Notes: a model not told the origin generated them from the letters alone. A stretch of 64,000 nucleotides of DNA from Globodera rostochiensis (GCA_018350325.1 JAEVLN010000007.1:2533856-2597855), one strand, 5' to 3'. Shown: positions 21,600 through 34,755, numbered from the stretch's first letter. A program made the numbers and translations.

Positions 21600-22460
21600 A
21601 TCCAGGCGGATTTTTTAAAAAATTTTATTTTTCACATTTGTCCAACATTCTTTATATGTAAAAAAAGAGAAAAAAAAGCTGGTTTTAACCAAAAAAAGTT
21701 TGAGTTGATGTTGATAAAATGGGCAAAGTTATGCTTTGGTCAAGTTTGAACAAAAAAGTTGGAAAATTAAAATTTTTCTTTTTCACATTTCCCCAACAAA
21801 GTTTATATGTGTTGAAAGAGCAAAAAAAGCTGAATCTAACAAAAAAAAGATTGATCGATTTGGAACAAAACTGACAAAGTTATGGTTTGAGCATTTTTGG
21901 TCAAAAAAATGCAAAAAGGCGGATTTTTTAAAATCTTTTTTTTTCACTTTTATTCAACAAACTTTATATGTAAAGAAAGAGGGGAAAAAGTTGATTCTAA
22001 CCAAAAAAAGTTTGATCGATTTGGACCAAAACTGACAAAGTTATGGTTTGAGCATTTTTGGTCAAAAATGCAAAAAGGCGGATTTTTTAAAATCTTTCCT
22101 TTTCACTTTTATTTAACAAACTTTATATGTAAAGAAAGAGGGGAAAAAGTTGATTCTAACCAAAAAAAGTTTGATCGATTTGGACCAAAACTGACAAAGT
22201 TATGGTTTGAGCATTTTTGGTCAAAAATGCAAAAAGGCGGATTTTTTAAAATCTTTTCTTTTCACTTTTATTCAACAAACTTTATATGTATAGAAAGAGC
22301 AAAAAAAGCTGGTTTTAACGAATGTAAAATTAAGTTGCTGGTGATCAAATTGGCAAAGTTATGGTTTAGTCAAGTTTGAACAAAAAAGTTGGAAAATTAA
22401 AATTTTTCTTTTTCACATTTCGCCAACAAACTCTACATGTTTTTAAAGAGCAAATAAACT
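21600..22460. repeat. 159-bp tandem satellite
   Basis: GCAAAAAGGCGGATTTTTTA recurs at 21911, 22070 and 22229 (period 159 bp), with more diverged units on both sides (from about 21600 and to about 22460). Because 159 is a multiple of three, one frame stays open across units (21897-22379), but the phrase is repeated with no change pattern typical of coding DNA, so it is called a satellite. Confidence 0.8.
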
Positions 22461-22954
22461 GAGTCTAACGAACTAAATTTTGAGAGGCTGGTGATAAAAT
22501 TGGCCAAGTTATGAATTTCAGAACTTCCGCATAAAACAACAAAAGGGTCCCCCCTTTGGTCAGGTAAACGAAAATCAGGTTTTTCACTATAACTCAACAT
22601 TGCGCAAAGATATCAATTTGAACCCAAGTAAACATTTGTAGCACGCAAAATTAGCTATTTTACTATCCAATTAGATTGAAAAAATCTTTAGCCAAAAAAA
22701 AGTTATGGATTTTTTAAGAAAATTTGCAAAAAATGCAAAAAATAGGCTCCATCTTTTTTGCAAATAAGCAAGCCTAAATTGTATTAGGCATATAAAATAA
22801 AGCATATTTTTCTCCATTTTATAAGATTTATTTGACGCGAATAGCATGAGTTTGAAGAGAGTTATGAATTTTGGAAGCTTTGTTCTAATTTGAGGGAGCG
22901 GAATTTTGACCAAATTTTGAAAAAAACTTTGATTTTTGTAAAATCATTTGCAAT
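22461..22954. other. AT-rich interval, nothing recognised
   Basis: Sequence resembles decayed satellite ('aagttatgaattt', 'gccaaaaaaaagttatgg'). No gene was supported. Confidence 0.4.
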
Positions 22955-23159
22955 TTGTTCCGGATGATGTATGAATATGTATTAAAAAATTTAGACATTT
23001 TTCTGAAGGCTTCGCATTGTTATACGAAATAAAAATGAATTTAAATGTATTTTTTGATGTTTTATTTTTTTTAGCAATTCATATTTCGCCTCCACACCGA
23101 CAGATTTAATTTTAAAAGATGCAGGAAAAATTTGTAATATTATCAAAAATATTTTCCCT

Positions 23160-23680
23160 AGCCATATTGTGCGCGTAAAAAAGTGAAAAAAAAACATTTC
23201 AGTCGGGCGGATTTGAACCTCAGGGGGGCCCAGGGGGGGCTAAGCGCACATCCAAGTACCGCCATTGTCATTTCAGCCATAAACCATTCCTGCCACCAAA
23301 TCACCATCTCCAACTTTTCGAGCAGTTCAGGGGTGTGAAGAAGAGTGGAAGCAAATTTTGCGGTCAATCCAGCGCCTTTGTTTCAGGCAGCTGCGGATGA
23401 AATGAAGCGAGTTATAGGCAGGAGAGTGGCAAAGCGTTTTTGGCACTTTGGCGGGGAAAGCTCGGCTCATGGCATCACGCTGAACATGCTTAACGGCTCA
23501 AAAGATGCATCTCGTCAAGCTGTACATTCTGGTAAGGGGGCTTGCGGCTCTATGGTGGATGGTGCGCACGGCATAGGGGAGGAAGTGAAAAAGTGCCATT
23601 GTGGAAAAAGGGTAGAGATTTTAGGCAAAGAGATTTTTTACAACAGAGATTTTAGTAGAGATTTTATCAGCGATTTTTAG
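23160..23680 (-). repeat. Dispersed repeat, copy 3 (SINE candidate)
   Basis: Same family as 4480-4985, with the B-box-like GGTTCAAATCC replaced here by GGTTCAAATCC read from GGATTTGAACC near 23207. It directly abuts the left end of Helitron copy B, as in copy C. Confidence 0.5.
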
Positions 23681-23684
23681 GTTA

Positions 23685-26600
23685 ACTTTGAGCCAAAATT
23701 TTGTTTTTGAAAAATGCTCTACTGTATACTTGATTTATTATTATAACGTTTATTTGTAACGCTCTATACATTTTTGAGACTTTTAGTTTCCTTATTCATT
23801 TGGCAGAATAAGTACTCACACCTTGCACCACGTGAAGGTAGTCTCTTTAGCGAAGCACCCCCCCCCCTCCCTCCTTTTCTTAAATTTAAGACACAATTTG
23901 TAAATTGTTGTTAGCGCCTTCGCAAGTATTGTATATGTCTTTGCATTGTTTTTAGCAACAAATGTAAATGATATATTGCAAGCAAATTTAAACACTTTAA
24001 CAAAGAAACATTCGAATAAGTTTATATCAAACAAACAAAAAAAGGCAGGTTACTAAATCCTTTGGCTATAGACATATTTTTGAAACAACTATATAAAAAA
24101 AGACCGGCTTGAAGACACTTCCTTCAGAAGCTTGTGGCCGCTTGGTGGCTTAACATATTTTAATTTATCAGTCAGCTGAATAAGCTCGTATACCAAGACA
24201 ATGGTCTCAAAATGGTTGAGCCCATTATACCAGAGCACAATTGGGTTGGACACTTGGCGTTGGAATTGCTGGCCCAATCCGTTGTCACAGATGAGGTTGA
24301 ACTGCTGCAGGTCTTCGAGCGGCATGTTGTTTTGAGCTCGCTGCAAAAGATAGAGCTACTTTGTGAAGAAGTATACTGAGCATACCCGAGCTATTCCATC
24401 AGGAAAGTAGACGTCAATGATTTGCGGGTATTGGTTGCTGTCATTCCATTGCGCTCCGTGTGCTTGTAACTGGTCACGTGTTGCGTTGGGGTGGACAATG
24501 GCAACAGGACGGCGGAGCAGAATTGCGACCATATAAGCATCGTCCAATTGAGCCCATCCACCATTTTTGCGGAATGGCATTGCAATGTAGTTTGCGCATG
24601 CCTCCAGGTTTTGGTCGAACCACTGCAGACGCTCAATGTCCAGGAGTGCAAGTTGCAGATGTTCCAGGAATGCGTTGTGGGTCGCATACTGCTGCCTGGG
24701 GAAGTATTTGGCGTTTTGAAGAATCGAGGAAAGTTGACGTGAAGTGGCAACGCGGAGCAGGTCGGAGATCACTTCGCTATCAGAGCCAAACAACGAAATG
24801 ACGATTGCGCTTAAATAAGCATTGTTTTGCGTAAAATATCATTGGTCTTCACCGGTAGAAGCAGTCGCCTAGTCCAACGTTGTTGGCGCAGCGGACGGTG
24901 TTTTGATGCTGGACAGAAGCGGATGGAGAGCAGAGTGCTATATTGCAGTCTGAGGCAATTGGCAAGAAATTGCGTTGAGTGGTTTGGCTGCTACGAGGTA
25001 AAGCAAATAGTCTTCGTTGGCGAACATGACGAAATAAATTTCTGGCACTTTGTCAGCGCGCTCAAGGTCTTCTGCCAGCCAGTTTAAGACTGCTTCAAAA
25101 GCCAAATTTGCGGCGGCAGCGCGAGGAAAACCTTTGGCTCCGGTAGAGATGCACGGGAATGCCTCAAGTATTTATAACATTTTAAAGGCCGTTTATTGCA
25201 CGTTTCATACGATGGTCCTAGGCTGCGGACGTTCTGATGGGATTTCGGTAGCCAGCAGATGGTCCAACGCGTTTGAATAACAGTTCTTCAAAGCTGCTAT
25301 GTCGTCAGTCGTTGGTGATGAGCCCAAGGCGACAGGAGCGACAGCGTGAGCAATGTCTTCAATAGAATATTAGTGTGGACACAACATTGCGTCTTTACAT
25401 TCGATGTGGTCACGCAAATCGCCGTAAGCAGGTGTCACGACGACTGTGCCAGCAGGTAGTGCTCCATTGAACGTCTCCAGATGGTCTTGGAGTTCCAAGC
25501 GTAGCAGCGTAAGTTCAAAGCTGCATGCTCGGTGGATTGCGTCGTCTACACCACCGCCTTTTTCCAGTATGTTGTTAGCCGCGTTCACAATCATGAAGGC
25601 GTGTTGGTTTGTTATGTCGCCTTTCACGACGACGAGTTTGCGCAGCAAATCCCTTGTCACTCCTTGGGCCAGGTTGAGAGTGACAGGCGATGCCGAAGAC
25701 TGTCGAGATGTACGTGTTGTTGGTGTGGACAAAGAGGGCGATGGTCTTGTTGTGTGTTCGTGGTTCATGGGCAGTTCGTTTTCCGCTGGTGGCTGGTGTG
25801 GAAACTAAACCGCTCTTGCACAACAAAAGAACTTTATGTAGTTTATACAGGGTCGTCGGCAACTGTAGTGTCTGATGCAGTTGGTGGTTCATGGTCAACC
25901 GGGTCCAGGAGGTCTGTCATGACGATGTTTTTGACGAGGCGATCTGGTCGTTTGGTGCAGACTTTGATGTTTTCTGCTTGGCGCACTCGAGAAAGGGCCA
26001 CGTACAATTGACCGTGCGAGAAGCACTGTGACTGGTCGAGGAGGATGCCAACATGGCTTAGCGTTTGACCTGAACGACTTGGGGGTTATCAGCAAAACAG
26101 ACATTCGTACCCTGTGCCTTGTTGATTGTCATAACACTGCCTGGGCGAAGGGGAAATTGGATGCGTTCGCATCGCAGCAAACCCTCATGAGGCGCCCTTG
26201 GATCACCGCCGAACAAAAAGCGAGCAACATGAAGGTCGTGGGTGTTGCCTCGGTGTGTCCCGGTCAAGATTCGGCAGCGAATAATGTGCGTGAACAGTTC
26301 CACTATTTGGACGCGCGTCCCATTGCACAGGCCCTCTTCCAGCGAAATGTTCGTGATAATCATCATCACGGCTCCAACTTTGACGCGAAGATGGTGTTCG
26401 GGAAGACCTGGCGGCGTAAGTCTCGATAAATTTTCATAGTTGACGTCTGCTGCATTGTTTTGGAGACCAACATCAACAGTTGTTTCGTCGCTGACAGGTG
26501 TGGTAAAGCCAGTGTACAGTCTCTCACGTGTCGGCAATCGGTCCTACAACAAAAAATGTGTATTGACGATAATAATTCCTTAGGACCATAATGATGTTGT

Positions 26601-28249
26601 TCAACTCCAGCGTCTCTCGGTTGAGTGGACACAAAATGGCTCTGCCTTCCAGTTCAGCCCAATGTGCAATTGGATCTTTGAGAATTTCCGGTGAGGAAAA
26701 CAAAGTTGATCAACGCGTCTCGGTCCGGTTCAACCTAAATTCTCTGATTGCTTTAGAGGGAAGGCTGTATGCAGTAACCATGCATGCTGGCAGTTTTATG
26801 CGTAGGTTTGCGTTGTTCAGCAAGCCGGAGCCGACGCGCATCAAGAAGTTGCGATAGTGCCCCTGGCCAGCTTGGAGACGGTGGTTTGCAGTAAGGCGTA
26901 TTGTCTTGAAGTGTTTGAACAGGGAAGAGCTCTTTACCGAGGCATTTTTTTGATCAAGATGGCCGCCTCCAGGGATGACTGGTGCGAGTTGTTTCCAATC
27001 GCCACCAAGAACAACAACCTTTAATAAAATGTGCTTGAATATCTAAACATTGTTACAAGGATTTTAACCTTTCCAGCAAATGGAATATTCTCGAGCCGTT
27101 TCGGTGCGACTGAACGGAGGAGGCGGTCGACGTACTCCAACACATCACGATGTTGCATCGATATTTCATCGATAATCATGCCATGAATGCTGCGCAACAT
27201 GTGAGCGAAGTTGCTCTCGTAGTCGACATTCAGCGCAGTTGAAGAGTCGACGTGTTTGGCGCGACAAAGCCGCTTGTGGACAGTTTGGCCTTCGTAGAGC
27301 AGGTCCGCAGCAATTCCGGTTGTTGCCATTGGAAGGAAATCCGGGCTCATCGTAAACGTGACCAGAAGGTCGGGAGGTCCAAATTCGCGGCAGATGGTCA
27401 TGCAGTTGGCATACTCACGCTGGTAGAACTGCCTTGACCCGCGGAAGTGCTCATCGGTCATGTACACCCGACCAATGGGGCCTTGCAAGCCTTAAACTCC
27501 GATATGTTTGCTGAGAGATTGTTTTAGGGCTATGCCTTGTTTGTTCCGGAGAGCTTCAAGCCAGTTGATCAAAGAATTTGGCAGCACAAGTCGGCGTTGT
27601 CCTTGTTTGCGCTTCATGTATTGCACTTTTTGGGCTTCCGCTCTGTTGTTGAACGTCAATGTGTACAGCTGAGCAATGGTGCCCCAGTCCCAGAGCCAGT
27701 GAGGATTGCGCCAGTTCGCGCCACGTATCTGCGACATGTAGCGGAACCACTGAGCAAAAGAGACTTTGTCTCGGCGATTGTAGACGCGTTCATTCGTTGG
27801 CCCAAGAAACTCGGCTTCTTCTCCAAGTTCATCTGTTTCCGGAACAATATTTTGTTGGGCATCCCGGAGCAACAGGTGTGAGTCGACGTGTTCGCCTTCG
27901 CGGAGTCGGAGCGCTAGTCCACGTTCTATATATTGGTTAACAGGTTTCTACTATTTTTGGCGTTTACCAAAGCCGCATTGGCCTCGACTGAACAGTAGTG
28001 GGAAAAGTGCTGGGTCGATGTTCCTGTTGGACCACTTCATGTGTCGTTTTCCGCTTCCAAAACGTCCAGTCAGCACAACGTCGTAAGGAGTCGAAGGCAC
28101 AACGTTCGATCCATCGTCCAGGTAAAACTTGAAAAAAGCAATTTCAAAACATCTCGCATTATATATATTACTTGTGCCACAAGACGGCTGCCATCAACAG
28201 TTTGAACACCGAGTCTGCCTGGGTGAATCTGCTGAAATTTTGCAGATCC
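23685..28249 (-). pseudogene. Helitron copy B, internally deleted polyprotein
   Basis: Same exon order as copy A, shortened. The OTU region is at 24089-24890 and keeps the histidine segment and the Cys loop. The macro domain is at about 25000-25770, helicase motifs Ia to VI at about 25860-27340, and Rep N-terminal sequence at 27341-28249. At 27341 the helicase sequence FLPMATTGIAA follows LLVTFTMSPD in frame. This removes about 2.3 kb relative to copy A (about 9799-12117): Walker A, the HUH motif and the catalytic tyrosines. The exon matching 7454-7636 of copy A lacks about 105 bp. The protein cannot be an active Rep-helicase. The copy ends in a BEL LTR fragment at the same target site as in copy C. 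Confidence 0.8.
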
Positions 28250-28254
28250 GCAGG

Positions 28255-28766
28255 TGTCTCTGACAGAATTGTTACAACCATTTTTATTCTTTCCTTTTGA
28301 ATAAATCAACAAAAAAGAAGGACCAATCACCCATTTTGCCCGAGGGCATTTTCCATCCATTCCAAAAAATGGACTAATCCCAGCGAGGGCATTTCTCCCC
28401 CCTCTTTCCATGGGGTCAGTCCGATGATCAACAGCTCCCCTCCCGTTGGTCCATCCGAAGACGTCCACCCTTGATCGACGACCGGCCCGCCGCCAATCAC
28501 GATGTGCCGAAGGACGCTTTCTCATCGACTCGACGGATTCCACCCCCCTCTTTTTTGCTGTCATTTTTTTGCCCTCCCCCCGATCAACCCTCGATCCGCC
28601 CCCCCACCATCGATATAAACCCCCCCCCCCCCCTATGCCGTTCACTCAACATTTCTTCGCATTTTCATATCCGCATTCAATAAAACTTAAAAAGCAGCTC
28701 TCGAATTTGTCTACTAGGTCTTCACCGTCGCGACCCTTCGTCAGAACTCCTTGTTTTCCGACTCCC
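28255..28766. mobile_element. Truncated BEL/Pao LTR
   Basis: It begins TGTCTCTGACAG after GCAGG exactly as the intact left LTR at 34064 does. It breaks off after CCGACTCCC at the junction of the 5.8-kb duplication. Compared with the intact LTR it shows mostly one-base homopolymer losses. It is part of the duplicated unit, not an independent insertion. Confidence 0.85.
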
Positions 28767-29504
28767 AAACATTGTTCCGGATGATGTATGAATATGTATT
28801 AAAAAATTTAGACATTTTTCTGAAGGCTTCGCATTTTTATACGAAATAAAAATGAATTTAAATGTATTTTTTGATGTTTTATTTTTTTTAGCAATTCATA
28901 TTTTGCCTCCACACCGACAAATTTAATTTTAAAAGATGCAGAAAAATTTGTAATATTTATTCAAAATATTTCCCCAGCCATATTGTCGCGTAAAAAAGTG
29001 AAAAAAAACATTTTCAGTCGGGCGGATTTGAACCCCAGGGGGGCCCAGGGGGGGCTAACGCACATCCAAGTCACCGCCATTGTCATTTTCAGCCATAAAC
29101 CATTCCTGCCACCAAATCACCTCTCCAACTTGTTCGAGCAGTTCAGGGGTGTGAAGAAGAGTGGAAGCAAATTTTGCGGTCAATCCAGCGCACTTTGTTT
29201 CAGGCAGCTGCGGATGAAATGAAGCGAGTTATAGGCAGGAGAGTGGCAAAGGCGTTTTTGGCACTTTGGCTGGGGAAAGCTCGGCTCATGGCATCACGCT
29301 GAACATGCTTAACGGCTCAAAAGATGCATCTCGTCAAGCTGTACATTCTGGTAAGGGGGCTTGCGGCTCTATGGTGGATGGTGCGCACGGCATAGGGGAG
29401 GAAGTGAAAAAGTGCCATTGTGGAAAAAGGGTAGAGATTTTAGGCAAAGAGATTTTTTACAACAGAGATTTTAGTAGAGATTTTATCAGCGATTTTTAGG
29501 TTAA

Positions 29505-32500
29505 CTTTGAGCCAAAATTTTGTTTTTGAAAAATGCTCTACTGTGTACTCGATTTATTATTATAACGTTTTTTGTAACGCTCTATACATTTTTGAGACTT
29601 TTAGTTTCCTTATTCATTTGACAGAATAAGTACTCACACTTCGCACCACGTGAAGGTAGTCTCTTTAGCGAAGCACCCCCCCCCCCCCCACCCTCCTTTT
29701 CTTAAATTTAAGTCACAATTTTGCAAATGTTGTTAGCGCCATTGCATTTATTCTAATGTCTTTGCATTGTTTTTGCAACAAATGTATATGATATATTGCA
29801 AGCAAATTTAAAACACTTTAACAAAGAAACTTACGAATAAATATATCAAACAAACAAAAAAAGGCAGGTTACTAAATCCTTTGGCTATAGACATATTTTT
29901 GAAACAACTATATAAAAAAAGACCGGCTTGAAGACACTTCCTTCAGAAGCTTGTGGCCGCTTGGTGGCTTAACATATTTTAATTTATCAGTCAACTGAAT
30001 AAGCTTGTTTACCAAGACAATGGTCTCAAAGTGGTTGAGCCCATTATACCACACCACAATCGGGTTGGTCACTTGGCGTTCGAACAGCTGCCCTAAGCCG
30101 TTGTCACAGATCAGGGTGAACTGCTGCAGGTCTTCGAGCGGCATGTTGTTTTGAGCTCGCTGCAAAAGACAGAGCTACTTTGTGAAGAAGTATACTGAGC
30201 ATACCCGAGCTATTCCGTCAGGAAAGTAGACGTCAACGATTTGAGGGTACTGGTTGCTGTCATTCCATTGCGCTGCATGTGCTTGCAATTGGTCGCGTGT
30301 TGCGTTGGGGTGGACAATGGCAACAGTACGGCGGAGCAGAATTGCGACCATATAAGCATCGTCCAATTGAGCCCATCCACCATTTTTGCGGAATGGCATT
30401 GCAATGTAGTTTGCGCATGCCTCCAGGTTTTGGTCGAACCACTGCAGACGCTCAATGTCCAGGAGTGCAAGTTGCAGATGTTCCAGGAATGCGTTGTGGG
30501 TCGCATACTGCTGCCTGGGGAAGTATTTGGCGTTTTGAAGAATCGAGGAAAGTTGACGTGAAGTGGCAACGCGGAGCAGGTCGGAGATCACTTCGCTATC
30601 AGAGCCAAACAACGAAATGACGATTGCGCTTAAATAAGCATTGTTTTGCGTAAAATATCATTGGTCTTCACCGGTAGAAGCAGTCGCCTAGTCCAACGTT
30701 GTTGGCGCAGCGGACGGTGTTTTGATGCTGGACAGAAGCGGATGGAGAGCAGAGTGCTATATTGCAGTCTGAGGCAATTGGCAAGAAATTGCGTTGAGTG
30801 GTTTGGCTGCTACGAGGTAAAGCAAATAGTCTTCGTTGGCGAACATGACAAAATGAATTTCTGGAACTTCGGCAGCGCGTTCAAGGTCTTCTGCCAGCCA
30901 GTTAAGTACAGCCTCGAAAGCCAAATTTGCGGCGGTAGCACGATTAAAGCCTTTGGCGCCCGTAGAGATGCACGGGAATGCCTCAAGTATTTATAACATT
31001 TTAAAGTGGTTTAGAGCACGTTTCATACGATGGTCCTAGGTTGAGGCCGTTCAGGTGGTATTTCGGTCGCAAGCAGGTGGTCCAAAGCGTTTGAATAACA
31101 GTTCTTCAAAGCTGCTATGTCGTCAGTCGTTGGTGTTGAGCCCAAAGCGACGGGAGCGACAGCGTGAGCAATGTCTTCAATTGGGATTTAAGTGGACACC
31201 AATTTCTGTGTTCTTACATTCGATGTGGTCACGCAAATCGCCGTAAGCAGGAGTCACGACGACTGTGCCAGCAGGTAGTGCCCCATTGAACGCCTCCAGA
31301 TGGTCTTGGAGTTCCAAAGCGTAGCAGCGTAAGTTCAAAGCTGCATGCTCGGTGGATTGCGTCGTCTACACCCCCTCCTTTTTCCAGTTTGTTGTTAGCA
31401 GGGTTCACAATCATGAAGGCGTGCTGGTTTGTTATGTCGCCTTTTACGACGACGAGTTTGCGCAGCAAATCCCTTGTCACTCCTTGGGCCAGGTTGAGAG
31501 TAACAGGCGATGCTGAAGACTGTCGAGATGTACGTGTTGTCGGTGTGGACAAAGAGGGCGATGGTCTTGATGTGTGTTCGTGGTTGATGGGCAGTTCGTT
31601 TTCCTCTGGTGGCTGGTGTGGAAACTAAACCGCTCTTGCACAACAAAAGTACTTTCGTAGTTTATACTGGGTCGTCGGCAATTGTAGTGTCTGCTGCAGT
31701 TGGTGATGCATGGTCGACCGGGTCCAGGAGGTCTGTCATGACGATGTTTTTGACGAGGCGGTCTGGTCGTTTGGTGCACACTTTGATGTTTTCTGCTTGT
31801 CGCACACGAGAGAGGGCCACGTACAGTTGGCCGTGCGCGAAACACTGCGAACGGTCGAGCAGAATGCCAACATGGCTGAGGGTTTGGCCTGAACGCCTTG
31901 GGGTTTACCAGCAAAACAGACAATCCTACCCTGTGCCTTGTTGATTGTCATTACACTGCCTGGGCGAAGAGGAAATTGGATGCGTTCACATCGCAACAAT
32001 CCCTCATGAGGTGCCCTTGGATCACCGCCGAACAAAAAGCGAGCAACATGGAGGTCGTGCGTGTTGCCTCGGTGTGTCCCGGTCAAGATTCGGCAGCGAA
32101 TAATGTGCGTAAACAGTTCCACTATTTGAACGCGCGTCCCATTGCACAAGCCTTCTTCCAGCGAAATGTTCGTGATAATCATCATCACGGCTCCAACTTT
32201 GACGCGTAGATGGTGTTCGGGGATTCCGGGCGGTGTAAGGCGCGATAGGTTTTCATAGTTGACGTCCGCCACATTGTTTTGGAGACCAACGTCAACAGTT
32301 GTTTCGTCAGTGATGGGCGTTGTAAACCCAGTATAGGCTCTTTCGCGAGTCGGCAATCGGTCCTACAACAATAAATGTGTATTGACGATAGTAATTCCTT
32401 AGGACCATAATGATGTTGTTCAGCTCCAGCGTTTCTCGGTTGAGTGGACACAAAATGGCTCTGCCTTCCAGTTCAGCCCAATGCGCGATTGGATCTTTGA

Positions 32501-34063
32501 GAATTTCCGGTGGGAAAACAAAGTTGATCAACGCGTCTCGGTCAGGTTCAACCTAAATTTCAGATTGCTTTAGGAGGGAAAGCTGTATGCTGTAACCATG
32601 CATGTTGGAAGCTTTATGCGTAGGTTTGCATTGTTCAGCAAGCCGGAGCCGACGCGCATCAAGAAGTTGCGGTAATGCCCCTGGCCAGCTTGAAGACGGT
32701 GATTGGCAGTGAGACGAATTGTTGTGAAGTGTTTGAACAGGGTAGAGCTTTTTACCGAGGCATTTTTTTGATCAAGATGGCCGCCTCCAGGGATGACTGG
32801 TGCGAGCTGTTTCCAATCGCCACCAAGAACGACGACCTTTAATACAAAGTGCTTAAGATCTATACACAGGGATTTAACCTTTCCAGCAAATGGAATATTC
32901 TCGAGCCGTTTCGGTGCGACTGAGCGAAGGAGGCGGTCCACGTACTCCAGTACCTCCCGATGTTGCATCGATATTTCATCGATAATCATGCCATGAATGC
33001 TGCGCAACATGTGAGCGAAGTTGCTCTCGTAGTCGACATTCAGCGCAGTGGAAGAGTCAACGTGCTTGGCGCGACAAAGCCGCTTGTGGACAGTTTGGCC
33101 TTCGTAGAGCAGGTCCGCAGCAATTCCGGTTGTTGCCATTGGATGGAAATCCGGGCTCATCGTAAACGTGACCAGAAGGTCGGGAGGTCCAAATTCGCGA
33201 CAGATGGTCATGCAGTTGGCATACTCACGCTGGTAGAACTGCCTTGACCCGCGGAAGTGCTCATCGGTCATGTACACCCGACCAATGGGGCCTTGCAAGC
33301 CTTAAACTCCGATATGTTTGCTGAGAGATTGTTTTGTCTATGCCTTGTTTGTTCCGGAGAGCTTCAAGCCAGTTGATCAAAGAATTTGGCAGCACAAGTC
33401 GGCGTTGTCCTTGTTTTCGCTTCATGTATTGCACTTTTTGGGCTTCCGCTCTGTTGTTGAACGTCAATGTGTACAGCTGAGCAATGGTGCCCCAGTCCCA
33501 GAGCCAGTGAGGATTGCGCCAGTTCGCGCCACGTATCTGCGACATGTAGCGGAACCACTGAGCAAAAGAGACTTTGTCTCGGCGATTGTAGACGCGTTCA
33601 TTCGTCGGCCCAAGAAACTCGGCTTCTTCTCCAAGTTCATCTGTTTCCGGAACAATATTTTGTTGGGCATCCCGGAGCAACAGGTGTGAGTCGACGTGTT
33701 CGCCTTCGCGGAGCCGAAGCGCTAGTCCACGTTCTATATATTGTTTGCTAGGTTGACCATTGCGTTTAGTTTTACCGAATCCGCATTGGCCTCGACTGAA
33801 CAGTAGTGGGAACAAAACTGGATCGATGTTCCTGTTGGACCACTTCATGTGTATTTTGCCGCTTCCAAAACGTCCAGTGAGCACAACGTCGTAGGGGTTT
33901 GATGGCACAACGTTCGAGCCATCGTCCAGGTAAAACTTGAAAAAAACAATTTGAAAAACATCTCTGCGTTATATATTACTTGTGCCACAAGACGGCTACC
34001 ATCAACAGTTTGAACGCCGAGCCTTCCTGGATGAATCTGTTGAACATTTTGCAGATCCGCAGG
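29505..34063 (-). pseudogene. Helitron copy C, internally deleted polyprotein (left part)
   Basis: The OTU region is at 29908-30720, macro at about 30830-31560, helicase motifs Ia to VI at about 31670-33150, and Rep N-terminal exons at 33151-34063. It shares with copy B the in-frame fusion of LLVTFTMSPD to MATTGIAADLL (near 33150) and the loss of Walker A, HUH and catalytic tyrosines. The macro exon differs from copy A by small changes, including an altered GGGV loop codon region near 31375. The copy is interrupted by the BEL element and resumes at 44277-44655. Confidence 0.8.
34059..34063. repeat. Target-site duplication GCAGG, left
   Basis: GCAGG precedes the left LTR and recurs right after the right LTR (44272-44276). 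The uninterrupted site GATCCGCAGGTGC is visible in Helitron copies D, E and F (for example near 47810). Confidence 0.9.
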
Positions 34064-34755
34064 TGTCTCTGACAGAATTGTTACACCATTTTTATTCTTT
34101 CCTTTTTTGAATAAATCAACAAAAAAGAAGGACCAATCACCCATTTTGCCCGAGGGCATTTTCCCATCCATTCCAAAAAATGGACTAATCCCAGCGAGGG
34201 CATTTCTCCCCCCTCTTTCCAATGGGGGTCAGTCCGATGATCAACAGCTCCCCTCCCGTTGGTCCATCCGAAGACGTCCACCCTTTGATCGACGACCGGC
34301 CCGCCGCCAATCACGATGTGCCGAAGGACGCTTTCTCATCGACTCCGACGGATTCCACCCCCCTCTTTTTTGCTGTCATTTTTTGCCCTCCCCCCGATCA
34401 ACCCCTTCGATCCGCCCCCAACCATCGATATAAAACCCCCCCCCCCCCCTTATGCCGTTCACTCAACCATTTTCTTCGCATTTTCATATCCGCATTCAAT
34501 AAAACTTAAAAAGCAGCTCTTTCGAATTTGGTCTACTAGGTCTTCACCGTCGCGACCCTTCGTCAGAACTCCTTGTTTTCCGACTCCCCGTTTTCCTTCC
34601 TTCCTCGATCTCCGCAGAGATCCCCAACTTGCTCCCCACGTTCAATTCCCTTTTTTCCCATTTTTGGAAATCTGGGCTCCTCTTTCTCCAACTGCAGAAA
34701 AAGGAAAGACTTTGGTTGCCGTTGTTTTACCAGTCGTTCTTGGTGAACTCCGACA
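34064..34755 (+). repeat. BEL/Pao 5' LTR
   Basis: It begins TG and ends CA. It contains a TATA box (TATAAAA, 34429-34435) followed by a C-tract, and a polyadenylation signal AATAAA (34498-34503), as expected for U3-R-U5. Confidence 0.95.
34429..34435 (+). promoter_or_regulatory. TATA box in the 5' LTR
   Basis: TATAAAA in the LTR, 62 bp before AATAAA; the 3' LTR has the same box at 43946-43952. It probably drives the genomic transcript. Confidence 0.6.

Larger units (their letters stand above)
22955..28771. repeat. 5.8-kb direct duplication, unit 1
   Basis: Unit 1 starts at TTGTTCCGGATGATG and holds the SINE-like repeat, Helitron copy B and a truncated BEL LTR. The same order follows at once at 28772-34588. 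Many differences between the units are single-base losses in homopolymers, so unit 1 may contain sequencing errors as well as true divergence. Confidence 0.8.
28772..34588. repeat. 5.8-kb direct duplication, unit 2
   Basis: Unit 2 holds the SINE-like repeat (28980-29500), Helitron copy C and the first part of the intact BEL left LTR. The end point matches the break of unit 1 at CCGACTCCC (34588). Confidence 0.8.

Noticed and set aside
21897..22379. 160-codon open frame across the 159-bp satellite
   Set aside because: The frame stays open only because the period is a multiple of three. The product is a simple repeat with no domain and the DNA is equally conserved at all codon positions.
34064..34755. 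Protein-coding genes in the LTR (several Pro/Ser-rich frames)
   Set aside because: The same frames recur in all LTR copies and break by single-base indels in the truncated copy at 28255; they reflect C-rich composition.
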